Shown piece by piece: positions 21,827 to 33,540 of a stretch of DNA of 64,000 nt. Position 1 is the stretch's first letter; each line of letters begins with the position of its first letter. The stretch comes from Anthonomus grandis grandis (Eukaryota; Arthropoda; Insecta; Coleoptera; Curculionidae), in the NCBI RefSeq assembly GCF_022605725.1, contig NC_065551.1:3224001-3288000 (forward strand). Direction: 5' to 3'. Position numbers and translations under genes: made by a program. The notes under the pieces were generated by a model, which saw nothing but the letters and a program-made list of their open reading frames with translations, did not search any database and was not told the DNA's origin.

Positions 21827-22459
21827 TAGAGATGTGCGGATAGTATCTATCTACTCGATACTTTAATATCTGATACATGCGAAGATTAGAAGTAATTGAA
21901 TCCTTCGACCCCAACTACTCGTTACTCGAATACTTTTTAAAATCCCAAATTTTCATGTCACCGGTGGCTGCTTATGCGTACCAAATATATTTTATAAGTA
22001 AAATATGGCAATATTGTTAATAAAATGAAATAAACCGCTGCCGATCAGCCCAACAATAATTAATCAATAATACCTATTTATATTTACCCGGCGTTGTCGC
22101 CACGCACTTGCTTGATACTTCGATACTCGATACCTTGCTCTAGGTAAAAGTATTTGAATTCGTCCGTCGTGCCCGATTACTTGATTACTTTTTATTAGCA
22201 TAAGTATTAAAGTATCATTTTGTAATATCTTATACTAAAACTTGATAACCCTCTATTATAATCAAAAAATATAACAAACGCCAAAGCAAGCCCTAAATTT
22301 AATATAGGTATTCATATCAAATCTTAATATTCGCCTGTATATTCACTAACAAGTAGACAAGTAATGATTACTTTGTAACGAATACAAAGTATCTGATACT
22401 TTAATATAAAGTATCAGTATCTACTCGATACTTATAAAAGTAATCGTTGCGCATCACTA
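21827..22459. mobile_element. Non-autonomous hAT element (MITE)
   Basis: A 633-bp element flanked by an exact 8-bp duplication TCGCTCAG (21819-21826 and 22460-22467), the hAT signature. The ends are TAGAGATGTGCGGATAG on the left and, reversed, TAGTGATGCGCAACGAT on the right. Subterminal copies of TACTCGATAC occur several times near both ends. There is no transposase. Confidence 0.88.
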
Positions 22460-22854
22460 TCGCTCAGTCCTCCGCCCGACTCACTCAAGCTTTGTTATCT
22501 CTGCGAGGAGTGGGTCTCGGGCTCTGGCTCCGCCCAAAAATAACTGGCAATCTTTCCCCGAATCCAAAGAAAGTTAGAAATCCTTTAATCCAACCTCAGC
22601 ATCCAGATGCTATAGAGAAAAGAAGTATAGGAGCCAAAAGTACCATAGCACGCAGTTGCAACTGAGAAGACCGGCAAGACCAATAACGGCTAGTCCGGAA
22701 GAAACCAGTGTAACAAAGGAAGGTATAGTTTATTTTTAATATTTTTTTCCTGGGTAAGCCACAACAAGAAGCTGAGGGCGACTTCAGAGGACTGTACTGA
22801 TCAATGAGACGACTTGGATAAAAAAAAAATGGTAAAGTACTTAATTTTAATCTA
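22460..22854. other. Flank between hAT MITE and Tc1 element
   Basis: No gene recognised. It is GC-richer than its surroundings near 22.47-22.56 kb and is the continuation of the sequence the hAT element inserted into, possibly a LINE 3' region. Confidence 0.35.
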
Positions 22855-23230
22855 CACTACCGCTCAAAAGTATTTGCCCACCATGTATTCTTTTTTATAT
22901 TTTAAATTAGATACAAAAATCTTACCTTTATACCTATATTTAGATTGTATCTCTTTTGTAAATTGCATATATGCTTAAACAGCATACCTATCAACTATGG
23001 TTCGTTGAAAAACACTGAGTATTTAAAAATAGTCTCGCAAATAACAATGTTGTGAAAATATGTATTTCTTCTAAAAAACTAATCCGTTTACAGCTAGTTT
23101 CCGATGAAATTTGAAACATTTAAAGGTGTTTAGTCTTCAAGAATTGATTTTATGTAACATTGGTAAATAATTTCGCTTGCTTATTGACGATTGTCACCGT
23201 TTCTTTGCTGGTTTTTCAACATTCTTTAAA

Positions 23231-24006
23231 ATGGCTAAAACAAAAGAGTTATCGGTAGAAACAAAAGGTATTATCATTGGACTTCATAAGGCTGGAAAGA
23301 CTAACCGTCAAATTTCGACGGATTTGGGAATTCCAAGGCGGACTGTCGATTATAATGTTAGGAAATTCACCAGAGAAGGGACTATTAGCAACAAACCTCG
23401 ATCGGGAAGGCCAAAGGCAACAAGTTCAAAGGAGGATTTAAATATTATAATTACAAGCAAACGCAATAGACGCCTTACCGCCCCTGAAATCACAGCAAAA
23501 ATCAACAAGGAGCGTAAAAAAGCGGTCAGTGTTTCGACAGTAAAACGGCGACTTTATAATGCTGGTCTTAAAGGACGTTTAGCTGTATCAAAACCGCTAC
23601 TGAAGGATGTTAATAAGAAGAAAAGACTTGAGTGGGCCCAATCACACAAAGAATGGATCAATGGTCCATTCTTTGTGACTGGAAAATCGAGGTTTTTGGA
23701 ACGAAGAGGCGAGTTTTTGTTCGCCGTTATGCCAATGAAAGGCAACATCTTCTGAAAGTTATGGTATGGCCCCCACAATCACCGGACCTCAATCCTATCG
23801 AATTACTGTGGGATGAACTGGATAGACAAGTGCGAAAATCATGCCTCACATCAAAAGAAGAGTTGTGGAGGATCATCCAAGAAGAGTGGCACAAGATACC
23901 TCAGGAAACTTTGGACAAATTAATTAGAACTATTAGAAGACTACCGAAACTCTGTAAAGCTGTTATTAAAAATCGAGGCGGACATGTAGATGAATCCAAA
24001 ATTTGA
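23231..24006 (+). pseudogene. Tc1 transposase, internally deleted
   Basis: Starts MAKTKELSVETKGIIIGLHK at 23231. The paired helix-turn-helix DNA-binding region follows, with TNRQISTDLGIPRRTVDYNV, the linker RSGRPK, and the second helix region KAVSVSTVKRRLYNAGLKGR. Near 23630-23700 the frame breaks around the first Asp region (then FGTKRRVFVRR). At about 23760 it jumps straight to VWPPQSPDLNPIELLWDELD, the third catalytic block, so the second Asp region is missing. The C-terminus RLPKLCKAVIKNRGGHVDESKI is intact. The enzyme cannot be active. Confidence 0.88.
23645..23677. repeat. Perfect 13-bp hairpin inside the Tc1 gene
   Basis: CACAAAGAATGGA, 7-base spacer TCAATGG, then the exact reverse complement. 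It sits at the first frame break of the transposase. Confidence 0.8.
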
Positions 24007-24155
24007 TTTTCTTAAATTTAATTAATTGAAAAATGTATTGTTTATATTCATTTTGTTATAAATAAACCGATTCATAAGAATAACTGAGGGGTTTATTATT
24101 TTTAGTTATAACTTTAAAACAGTCATATGTGGGCAAATACCTTTGAGCGGTAGTA

Positions 24156-25134
24156 TAGTATATCTATATTATTTGTAATTAGATCAGTACTGTTTAGCTA
24201 GACTATAACCATTATTTTCTTTACTGTTTTCACTTTATTATGTTAACCCTCATTTTTTTCCTTGTTTCAAATCTTAAACTTGAGAAAATGGACAAGTGCT
24301 AGAGCGGCTTCAATTTTATGAAAAGTCCTATAATAAAAATGTAATCTAATATACATTTATCGGTGAACAAGTTTGCTGTGTTGCTAGAGTTACTTAAATA
24401 CTGTCAATATGTTTCCCTAAGTAAAATTTCATTAAATTAATTTTGACTTTTATTTAAGATATTTTTGCCCTAACAGAATAAACCAATTATCCCAACTTAT
24501 TTCTTAAATAATACCTTAAAAATACCATAAATATTTATAGTATAGTGACAGCTTCAAATAAACTATATGCCCATTTATACAGGAAAGGTACCCTCAATTG
24601 ACTAACAAAAAAAAACTGTAACAGACGTTGAATAATCCTGAAAGACACGTTTGCGTCACCAACTGCGGCTAAAAACTTAATTTTTATTGATACTTTTTTT
24701 CGAACTCCAAATATAGTTGATATCCATACTTTTGCTTTTTCCCAGATAAATAGGCATCAATAATTTTTTGTTTTAGGCCCAGCGAATAATGCACACTACG
24801 CGGCATATTTTAAATAAAAACCTCACAGCTGCACAGTTGTTCATACAATACTAAAACCAGTGTTTTTAAGTTGTTCCAATTTTATTTTTATGATCCCTTT
24901 TTTATCTCTACTTTGAAGCCCTAGAAAAACTGAACAGAAAACAAACATTCTTGCCTGGCAAACAAACATATTTTTATAAAACATTTTAGAATTCAATATA
25001 AAAATAACAATATAAAATTTAATAAAAGCTATAAATGGCAGCTTTTTGATATTCTGTCACGATATTTCCAATAATATAATAATCATACTCTTATTACCAA
25101 AAGAAATATGTTCTGCTTTATAAATTCCAATTCA
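24156..25134. other. PFKFB intron 3, no gene
   Basis: AT-rich sequence with nothing recognised beyond the neighbouring transposon ends. Confidence 0.4.
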
Positions 25135-26960
25135 AAATAAATTTATTTATTAATAAAATTACAAACATAATTATCAATTTACAATAAATAAATCATTATG
25201 ATAAATAAGTCCATGCCGATTATGAAACCGTTAGCACAGGTGCAAACCTGTGTAGCAAGGCCCTTTTTTTAAAAAAGAATAATAAATAAAAACAAAGATT
25301 AATAATAACTATTAACCAGGCCAATATAAGTCGTCTCCTAATACAAATTTATTTTTTTGTGTTTTTTTTAACAGTAAAAGAAATATCAGAGGGAGGTAGG
25401 TAGACGCGCAAGGGGTGCAAAGGAAAACGTGGCAGGTAACAAATGCTACTTGTAAAGAAATAATAAAAAATGTATACAGCCATTTTCATGTTTTTTTTAA
25501 CACCTTAATTGTATTTATTTCAAATTAAATTAAGCATTCCATTGTTGTTTTTCAAGGAGATAATTTTGAATATCTAATTGAAAATTGTTTAACATGCTCA
25601 GGGAATTTATTCCAAAGTCGAGAGGCTACAAAAACAAAAAATTTTTGAAAATTTGTGTTTCTATGCTGGGGGACTCTAAATAAATTTATAAATCTAGTGT
25701 AATACATATGAAGATGATTTTTAAAATTATTTACTAAATATAGAGGCCCTCGAGTTTTTTTAAAATATATATTATAAATAAATGTGTGCATTTTCTTCGA
25801 TTTTTCATATTCAAAATAAAATTGTTATTTAAATAGGGAGTAATATGATTCCTAAATGGTATTTTGAATGCAAAACGCATACAGCAGTTTTGTAGTTTTT
25901 GTATAAAGTAAGCAGTTGTTTCACTCAAGGAATCAGAATACAAAACATCACAGTAATCGAGCAAAGAGAGAACTAGTAAATTACATAAATAATATTTAAT
26001 ATTAGGCGTATATATGCAATAGCGTATATATATATTTTTTTTAGGCGTATATATGCAATTTTAAGTTTACTTTTAATATGTAGATATAAAATGTAATACC
26101 ACTGTCAAAATACACGCCCAGATTTTTGACCTCATTGACTACTGGTAGCTGAACATTTCGAATCTGTGCATGAAAATTGGGAGAAACCTCAAATTTTGCC
26201 ACATTGCAGTATTATTGTATAAGATTTGGAAGTTTGGATTTAATTTTAAGTTGTGATCCTGCGAAAAGTTATCAATACTTTTTCAATCCTGATTAAACTG
26301 AAATTGAGCTCTTTGATATTGATTTTGGCGTGAAAACGAAAGATATTGTTGGGAATCATCCGCATATTGCTGTAATGTTGAGTGTTTTACACAAGATATC
26401 ATGTCAGCAACATATAAAGAAAAGAGCAATGGGCCCAAAATGGAACCTTGCGGGACACCCGTAGATACAATGGGGTAACTTGATTTTTCTGCCAGCTAAA
26501 AAGGAACCTAAAAAAATTTACTGCATAACCAGAAAATCCAAAATAATAAAGTTTTGCTAATAGCATTTCGTGACTTATAGTATCGAAGGCTCTACTAAAA
26601 TCTAACAACCCAAGACATGTTAATTCTTTTTTTCTGATTTCATTAAGTTCTTTCTAAAACCTGCCTGGCATTCAGGAATTAAAAAATGTGATTTAATATA
26701 TCCCCAAATTTGTTGGTGAATAAATTTTTCCAAGATTTTTGATACTAACGGTAATATACTTATAGGCCTGAGGTCTTCGAATTCCTTTGGATTATTGATC
26801 CTTGCTAAGGGTTTTATAATTGCCTTTTTTCAGATAGTAGGATAAACATTTTGCAAAATGCATAAATTATAAGCATTATAAAATAGCTCTACTACATGAT
26901 AGCTTTATCTTACTAAACACCTCGATAACCTATAAAAAAGGTGAAAATGATGATTGATGA
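25135..26960 (-). pseudogene. CR1-like LINE copy, minus strand
   Basis: Same family as 19490-20981, inverted. Read on the minus strand from about 26.85 kb: LRPISILPLVSKILEKFI, then MLDFSRAFDTISHEMLLAKL, then a damaged GVPQG region near 26.43-26.47 kb. After that come MLDYCDVLYSDSLSETTAYF, MKNRRKCTHLFIIYILKK, LFRVPQHRNTNFQKFFVFVA and SRLWNKFPE. Several frameshifts and stops are present. The 3' end near 25135 has an AATAAATTTATTTATT-type tail. A duplication of GGCGTATATATGCAAT occurs at about 26005 and 26044. Confidence 0.78.
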
Positions 26961-28049
26961 AATAATCAATCATCTGTTAATCCTGCTTATATCCGATAGC
27001 ACTTCACATCTTATCAATTAATAAGTAAATATTGTATCGATTGTGAATAGGAAAGCACTTAGTAAAATATATAATACATATTCTTGATGTAATTACAGCT
27101 TCCTTTTTTGCATTTGATATGTGAATTAAATAATTAATTGTATGACTTTTAGTACTTTTAAAGCCCCTCAGAAAATGAATTAGCCTGTGACGTTTGTACA
27201 ACTTAGGCATTGGGTCCGAAAATCAATATATTAGCTTGCAATAACAGTAACTGTTTATTTATACGTTCCTATTAATTTATCAAAATTTTTTTCAGTGCTA
27301 AACCTGTGATTATTAAACTTAATTAAAAAAAAGTTAAATTTTGTATGTTCACAGTTTTTATTTGTATTTTCCACCAATAAAGATTTTTATCATGTTTGTA
27401 CCTCTACTTTTTTATTAATGTATAGTTAAATCCCAATTATTTTACCTCTTTAAATATATTTTTATGCAAGCAGATTTAATTTGATATTTTTAACTATATA
27501 CGCACCACCCGGGGTATAAATCATAAATTTTAGATTTGAACTAAAGACTGTATCCTCATATGTTTTATTTGTCATTATCTATATCTTATATACACGCTTG
27601 ACAAACTAAGCTCTTGGATGCGAAAATAAATATATTAACTTGCAATAGCAAATCTAAGTCACAAATTAAACAGAAAACATTTCTGCTACTTCTCCCTCTA
27701 ACTAAAGTTTAACCCAATCGACGTGAAGGACCACCTGACCGAGACTTGATTGGTATGTAAAGACAAAACAGATTACATGGAGACAAGAGCTTTCTCGCTC
27801 CGACTATTGTTAGATCCCGTAAATTATAAAAAATAGGAAAAAGTTATAATAGGCTCTCTTAACAAAACCTTTACTGATTTTATTTGTAACCATATTTTGA
27901 GATAAAGCTAATTGACATAAATGTTCATTGAACACTTACTTTTAATATTATTAACTGGCAGTTCGGTTTCTGAAACCGTTTTAAACCTTATGTACACATG
28001 CACGTATTCATTTTTAGATATGCACATTTTTTTTCTTAATTGCTATATA
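26961..28049. other. PFKFB intron 3, no gene
   Basis: AT-rich. Two diverged direct copies of a ~45-base segment (around 27205-27245 and 27605-27650, sharing AATATATTARCTTGCAATA) are the only structure seen. Confidence 0.4.
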
Positions 28050-29875
28050 CAATGAGGTCGCGCAAGTTGGAACAAATTCATTCAAAATTCAGGGGTGTGT
28101 TCGAAAAAAAAACGCTCAGACACATCGATTTTTATTTTTTGTCGCGATTCTTTTTATGATGAATTCATGTATACAGGGTGAAACATAAATAATCAATAAC
28201 CATCAACTACAATTTTTTAAATGGAAACACCTATTTTTTATTCCAATTTTGAATTCTGCATAGAATTTTAAGTATATTTTGTATACCATGTCTTATACCT
28301 AATACCAACATTATTAATAAATTTGCAACAGTTTGGGTCATTTGAGCATATTCAAGGATGTTTTTTCATAGTTTTTTAACAGGTATATTTGATTGTTGAC
28401 ACCTTGTCACAATTTATTCGCATGGAAAGAGAATGTATTATTTTACGTAAATGTCAGTTAGTTTAGTGTCAAGTGCAGTTGCAAAGTTTAAAGGTATGGC
28501 GCGTTTAACTGAAAAACAAAGAATTGAAATTTTGATCATGGTAGGATATGGTGACCAAACTCGAACACGGGCCGAAGTTTGCGATCTCTTTAACAATAAG
28601 TACCCGGAGAAGCCTATTACTTGTTCGGTAGTAAGTAAAATTGAAAAAAAAATAGGGGGTCATGTTAGAGACAAATATGCTTCCAGAAAACAGACAATTA
28701 GATATTTTGCTTGATTTACAACAAAATCCACATAAATCAACTCGACAAGTTGCTGCAGATCAGTCGGTTAGTAAATCATGTGTTCTAAAATATTGGCAAA
28801 GAAATAAATGGCATCCATATAAAATTCATTAAATTCAGGAGCTTATTGAAAGTGATCACATCCGCAGAATAGAGTTTTTTTTTTAAATTAATTAGTTGAA
28901 TTTTTAAGTAAGATTGTTTTTCCGACGAGGCAAGTTTTTTTTTAAACGGTTCTGTAAATAAGCAAAACTTTCGTTATTGGGCACCAGAAAATCTACACTA
29001 GAGTATGGAAAGTCACACACAATTTCCCAAGAAATTAAACGTATGAGCAGGAATTGTGGGTCCCTATTTTATTGAGGGCGCACTTACCTCCACTACCACT
29101 ACCCTAAAAATATTTAGAGTTGCTTCAAAATCGATAGTACCGAGTTTAATTGCACTTTATCCAAATGCACCCAATGGTGAAAACCCATTTATACCGGCAG
29201 ATTCGATATGCTTCCAACAGGATGGCGCCCCCCGCACTATTCGCAAACAGTACGAGATTACCTTATCAACATTTTCCCAAATAGATGGATTGGAAGGAGA
29301 AATTTTATTGAATGGCCAGCAAGGTCGCCAGATTTAACCCTTAACATTAGATTTTTAACTATCGGGTTATCTAAAATCTAAATTTTATTTTGATATACCT
29401 GAAAGTTTAGAAGAATTTAAAAAATAGAATTAGAGCGGAAATAGTAGAGCGGTAAAGTATTACAAGAATTTGAATATCGACTTGGTTACTGTCAAGAAGT
29501 TAATGGTCAACTATTGGAACATTTATTTTAATTTTTTTGTTTTGTTCTTTTTATAAACTCCAAAAATTCATGATTATTTATAAAAAATTTAAACGCAAAT
29601 TTCTTAATAAATATTGAGGTTAGGTATAGGACATAGTATACAAAATATACTTAAAATTTTATACAGAATTAAAAAATAAAATGAAAAATGGGTGTTTCTA
29701 TTTTAAAAAATTAAGTTGATAGTCGTTAGATCACTTTTGGTCACACTGTATACATGAATTCATCATAAAAAAAAATCGCGACAAAAAATAAAAATTAACG
29801 TGTCCGACCGTTTTTTTTTTGCGAACACACTCCTGAATTATAAATAAATGTGTTCCAACTTGCGCGTCCTCACTG
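28050..29875 (+). mobile_element. Tc1/mariner-type element with ~280-bp terminal inverted repeats
   Basis: Left end CAATGAGGTCGCGCAAGTTG from 28050; right end, reversed, CAGTGAGGACGCGCAAGTTG to 29875. TA flanks both sides (28048-28049 and 29876-29877). The inverted match runs, with small gaps, to about 28330 on the left and 29595 on the right. Inside is a degraded transposase gene. Confidence 0.85.
28499..29340 (+). pseudogene. Degraded transposase with HTH start
   Basis: Starts ARLTEKQRIEILIMVGYGDQ near 28499, then TRAEVCDLFNNKYPEKPITC and SVVSKIEKKIGGHVRDK, the N-terminal helix-turn-helix seen in many insect IS630-type transposases. After a frameshift near 28660 it continues LLDLQQNPHKSTRQVAADQS. 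Further on only islands are legible, such as GIVGPYFIEGALTSTT near 29047 and ICFQQDGAPRTIRK near 29210. Too damaged to be active. Confidence 0.7.
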
Positions 29876-30182
29876 TATATGTGCTTATGCTACTCATTGC
29901 ATGTGTACGTGTATGCCTTTAATTTAAATCTTCCGCCTTTTAATTAATTGAAATGTGCGATTTTCTGACGTGACTAAGTCGGTATAGCAACCTTCGATAT
30001 CATGGCGTAGCAAATATTATTTTGCTTACTTACTATACTAGGGCGACAATGAGTTTGAGGAAATGTTAAAATTCTATCTGGGAAAAAAATCTCACACTAA
30101 TTCAATAATAGCATACACTTTGGTTATTGAAATATATATTTTGATTTAAAAAAATTTATATGGGTAGGTTTACACAACTTAC

Positions 30183-30449
30183 CCTGCTAAAGTACAATGT
30201 CTGCTGATAGGGCTTTGGAGTGGAAATATAAGCCAAAATCTTCCCCTCTTTCACTCCAGTAACACCATGAGCAATGACTCCACCTTCACCCCCATCCAAA
30301 AGCTTTACCATAGGACAAGGTAACTCCCAAAGGCTTCCCAAGGTCGGTGACTCATACTGAGCTTTATAGTGGGCCATTTTTAAGGTAAGATCTTTCAAGG
30401 CTTGCTCAGTTGCCATGTTCTTGTAGTCGGCACCATATTGAAGAATTTC
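30183..30449 (-). CDS. PFKFB: PFKFB exon 3, end of the kinase domain
   Basis: A 267-bp exon (89 codons), acceptor TAG at 30452-30450 and donor GTAAGT at 30182-30177. It begins EILQYGADYKNMATEQALKD and continues MAHYKAQYESP, corresponding to the kinase region with the conserved DY and Y.E.Y pattern. The end YQQTLYFSR supplies the Arg of the RHG motif completed by exon 4. It is separated from exon 2 by only 58 bp, in sharp contrast to the >10-kb introns elsewhere in the gene. Confidence 0.92.
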
Positions 30450-30507
30450 CTAGCGGAAGAAACATTTGTATATAAAATAAGTTGATTCTAGTGTAAGATA
30501 ATCTCAC

Positions 30508-30806
30508 CTTAAAATTTCTCTCAAGCAAAACCGGATCTTCACAGACGCACTCGATAAACATCACCCTAAAACCGAGTTGTCCATGGGCGAGATCGTAGAT
30601 TTCCTGTCGCTGCGCCCTCGAGACGTTAGGGCCGTCGAGCACCGCCACCTGGTGGCCAGGATGACCGAGCCAACCGCAGGCCTCCTCCAGGGCCTCACGA
30701 AAACTCTGTTGACGTATGCGCCAAGCTGGTAAGTTGTCGGCGCGGAACATTTCGTGTGTGGCGTATTGTTTCATGTGTTTACGGCGGTACTCTGAGATGT
30801 CGTATA
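30508..30806 (-). CDS. PFKFB: PFKFB exon 2, kinase domain
   Basis: A 299-bp exon, acceptor CTAG ending at 30807 and donor GTGAGA at 30507-30502. Its first two bases complete a Val codon with the last base of exon 1, giving KVYDISEYRRKHMKQYATHE. It carries MFRADNLPAWRIRQQ and the Walker B-like VAVLDGPNVSRAQRQ. It ends FIECVCEDPVLLERNFK. Family members usually have FDATNTTR at the Walker B-like site, so LDGPNVSR marks this as a divergent paralogue. The Asp is kept. Confidence 0.93.
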
Positions 30807-30919
30807 CTAGAACAAAAGGATGACAAATTAAAAAAAAACATATGTAGGTATACATATAAAGTAAATACACTGCTGGAAAAATGAAAGGAGTCTATGCAGG
30901 GTGCTTCATAAGTTATGAC

Positions 30920-33238
30920 TAGGGAATTCAATCCCGCACCAAAACTTAATATTCTTCTTTTATGCCGCAAACCTGTGGGATAAAAATCATCGATCCCGCG
31001 GATCCGCAAGAATGCGGGATTGTTAATAATATATATACATATATAACTTTTTGTAATAAACCTATTAAACATGCTAATTGCTAAGAAAAGGTCTTATGTC
31101 TTATGCAATTATAAACAAACTATGGTAGATGCAAAAAAGTGTTTATTTCATATACAAAATACATTAGTTAGTGGTTCAAGTACTTAGTTTAAAGGTCACT
31201 TGTCACTTGTCACATTGATTTTGGAAGTATTTTCGGAGAAAATATAACATAACCAAGGTATCATCTTATAGCAGTACGAAGACTACGATTCAATTCCTCT
31301 TCTAAATTTAATGCCGATAGTTCACGTCTTGCTGTTAGATTAGATAAAGGTATATTATCCTCTTCATCCTCCTCAACAACCTCAACATAAGTGGTCTGGG
31401 CTTCGGTTTGGCCTTCTAAAGACTTCTCTATTTGCAGCCTCTCAATTAAACTCTTTATTTCTGTTCGTAGTCTTAATTTGCTATGAAGTAAAAATGTATC
31501 TTCTTGACCGTTGGTAGATGCTGACTGTTGCTCCAGAAATTCCAGATATTTGCCTGGATTTTCCAAATACAGTAACATACCTATCAGTGATGAACGGCGC
31601 TCTTTTATCCTAGAACGTAAAGCTTTAGCCATTTCTTTACTCAATGCAGAATTAGGATGACATTCCAATTTGCTGATCATGAATCGCAGTGTAGTTTCAG
31701 CAGTAACTAGTCTTGCATCTTCGCGGCACAAAACGCTTACAGCTAGCTTAACTGGTTCTAATGCACGTTCAATATCTGTCAACGTATTACATTCATCCTC
31801 AGTAAATGAATATGAAGATGATGTAATTTTAAGGTCAATGAGAGCTTTGACGAGGTTGAACCTTGAAATCATTGCTGCAAGGCTGCTCCAACGTGTTTTA
31901 TAATCTTTGACCATTTGCAATTCTCTGCCAAATTTTCCTTTAATATAATTTTACAATAAGTCATTTCTCATGGGAGAATTTGAACTAAAATATTTTACAA
32001 TTTGTCGTACTTTCTGAATCAGCGTCCTGAAACAAATATATTATTTAAGTTTATTTTAAGTTGAGTTTTTTTAATAGTTTTTTTTACCTGTAACTTGGTA
32101 GAAAATCTACCTCTGGAAATTCTTGATCTACGGAAAGGCACTGTTCTTCATCCTCGCTGTCAATGTTGTCAGGCTTGCTATTAAAAGTTAAATCTGATCC
32201 ACTCTTTTCTTGTAGATATTCTTCCTCTTGATGTGTTTTTTTGTAAAGTATGTCGCAAACAGCTAGCTGCAGTCCATGAGCATAGCACAGTTGATGATGT
32301 ACTGATAACAATCTGCCCACTTTCTTCATGACTGCAGCACCATCTGTCGTTGCTGCGACAATATCTCGTTCAAGGTGGATTCCGAACTCCTTCAGTTTTT
32401 TTTCAATTTCTCTTACACATCATTCGGCAGGAAAGCTACCGAGGATTCTCACTAGTCCTAAGTTCCAAAGACTAACGGATCCAGCGTTATAAGCATGCAG
32501 ATTGAGATTTAAATAGCGCCGATTTCTTAAGGATGACCACTCATCAAATGTTATTGTGAATCGCTGTTTTTTTTAGAGCCTCGAGTTCTTCCATAGTTTT
32601 CTTTTTAATTGATTCTCCGTAGGCCATTACCATACCTTGCACCGTACCGGCAGAAGAAGGCAATTTGTGGCCCTCTGACTCAAATAGTTGGCGCATATCG
32701 ATCGATGTGATAAACTTTGCAAACGGTATACCATCTTAGGTACCATTCGGGATACCCTTTCTTCACCACTGACACTCATTTTAGCGATTATTAGTTTACA
32801 TTCGATATAATACGCAATTTATTTAACTGAAGAAATCGTTTACAGTCACTAGTTAAACGCTTTCCACTTACGCACATACGCACACACATAAATCGGAAAG
32901 TAAAATAACCTGTTTGTTTTGTTTAACTTATTTCCAATAGCCCAGCGGGAAATCCCGGGCGACGAAGCGTCGGCGCTCGGGGATTCCCCTTGGATTTAAA
33001 TCCGTGCAGTAATGCAATTATATAACAGATGTCCGACTAGATAAGTCCGTAATTATTTGTGAGTGGTTTTTTGCTTTCTCGGGCGTTTTAAAAGACGTTT
33101 GTAGTTTTCTTGTCGAATACGGAATTTTAATATTGATTCCCGCAGATCCCGCACGGAAAATCCCGCAATGTTGATCCCGCAGAAACTTGGAGGGATCCCG
33201 CATTTGAGGGATCCTGCATTGCGGGATTGGATTCCCTA
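30920..33238 (-). mobile_element. hAT transposon with GGGATCCCGC-rich ends
   Basis: Left end TAGGGAATTCAATCCCGC at 30920; right end, reversed, TAGGGAATCCAATCCCGC at 33238. Both subterminal regions repeat ATCCCGC/GCGGGAT several times. No identical 8-bp flank is seen (GTTATGAC versus GACCCAAC), so the insertion is old or one flank has changed. It lies 113 bp upstream of PFKFB exon 2 and shares its minus-strand orientation. Confidence 0.75.
31261..32760 (-). pseudogene. hAT transposase, broken
   Basis: Minus-strand pieces from right to left: TFDEWSSLRNRRYLNLNLHA near 32.52 kb, RDIVAATTDGAAVMKKVGRL near 32.33 kb, then HHQLCYAHGLQLAVCDILYK near 32.27 kb, all typical of the hAT RNase H-like core. 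The long frame 31920-31261 begins MQMVKDYKTRWSSLAAMISR, has the NLVKALIDL and ERALEPVKLAVSVL blocks, and ends in an acidic stretch. The C-terminal dimerisation block with the catalytic Glu was not recognised. A frameshift lies near 32.57 kb and a stop or possible intron at about 31.92-32.08 kb. Confidence 0.75.
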
Positions 33239-33540
33239 GACCCAACAAGGTTTGAGATGATAGATGAGCTCCCGCTAAATCTTCTTTGCGATTTTTATAT
33301 AAAACAAGAACTTGTAATTTTGTTTTTAATATGTATGAAGTGATGTATGTTGTTGTGTATATGCCATAAATAGCATGCGGTATCGTTTCAGGAAAGTAGG
33401 TATAGTCTCTAAAAAGCACAGATAAGGTTGTAGGAGCCGTACTACAAAGCAGCAAGATCGGTAAATCACGATTAGTAGAGTGACGGAATCTCATTTTTGT
33501 TACACACGCAACATTGAAATTGAAACACATAATGAGCTAC
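33239..33540 (-). pseudogene. Possible LINE tail remnant
   Basis: A minus-strand frame with MRFRHSTNRDLPILL near 33.49 kb resembles the RHS-N end segment of some retroelement polymerases. It is short and uncertain. It flanks the hAT element and may be the sequence that element inserted into. Confidence 0.3.

Larger units (their letters stand above)
22855..24155 (+). mobile_element. Tc1 element with deleted catalytic core
   Basis: A 1.3-kb element with terminal repeats starting (C/T)ACTACCGCTCAAA (left from 22855, right to 24155) and TA on both outer sides (22853-22854 and 24156-24157). The ends match closely over at least 26 bases. It holds one transposase gene with an internal deletion. Confidence 0.9.

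Noticed and set aside
33018..33530. Long minus-strand open frame as a gene
   Set aside because: It crosses the hAT right end at 33238, so it cannot be one ancestral gene. Only its upstream part has a weak LINE-tail resemblance.
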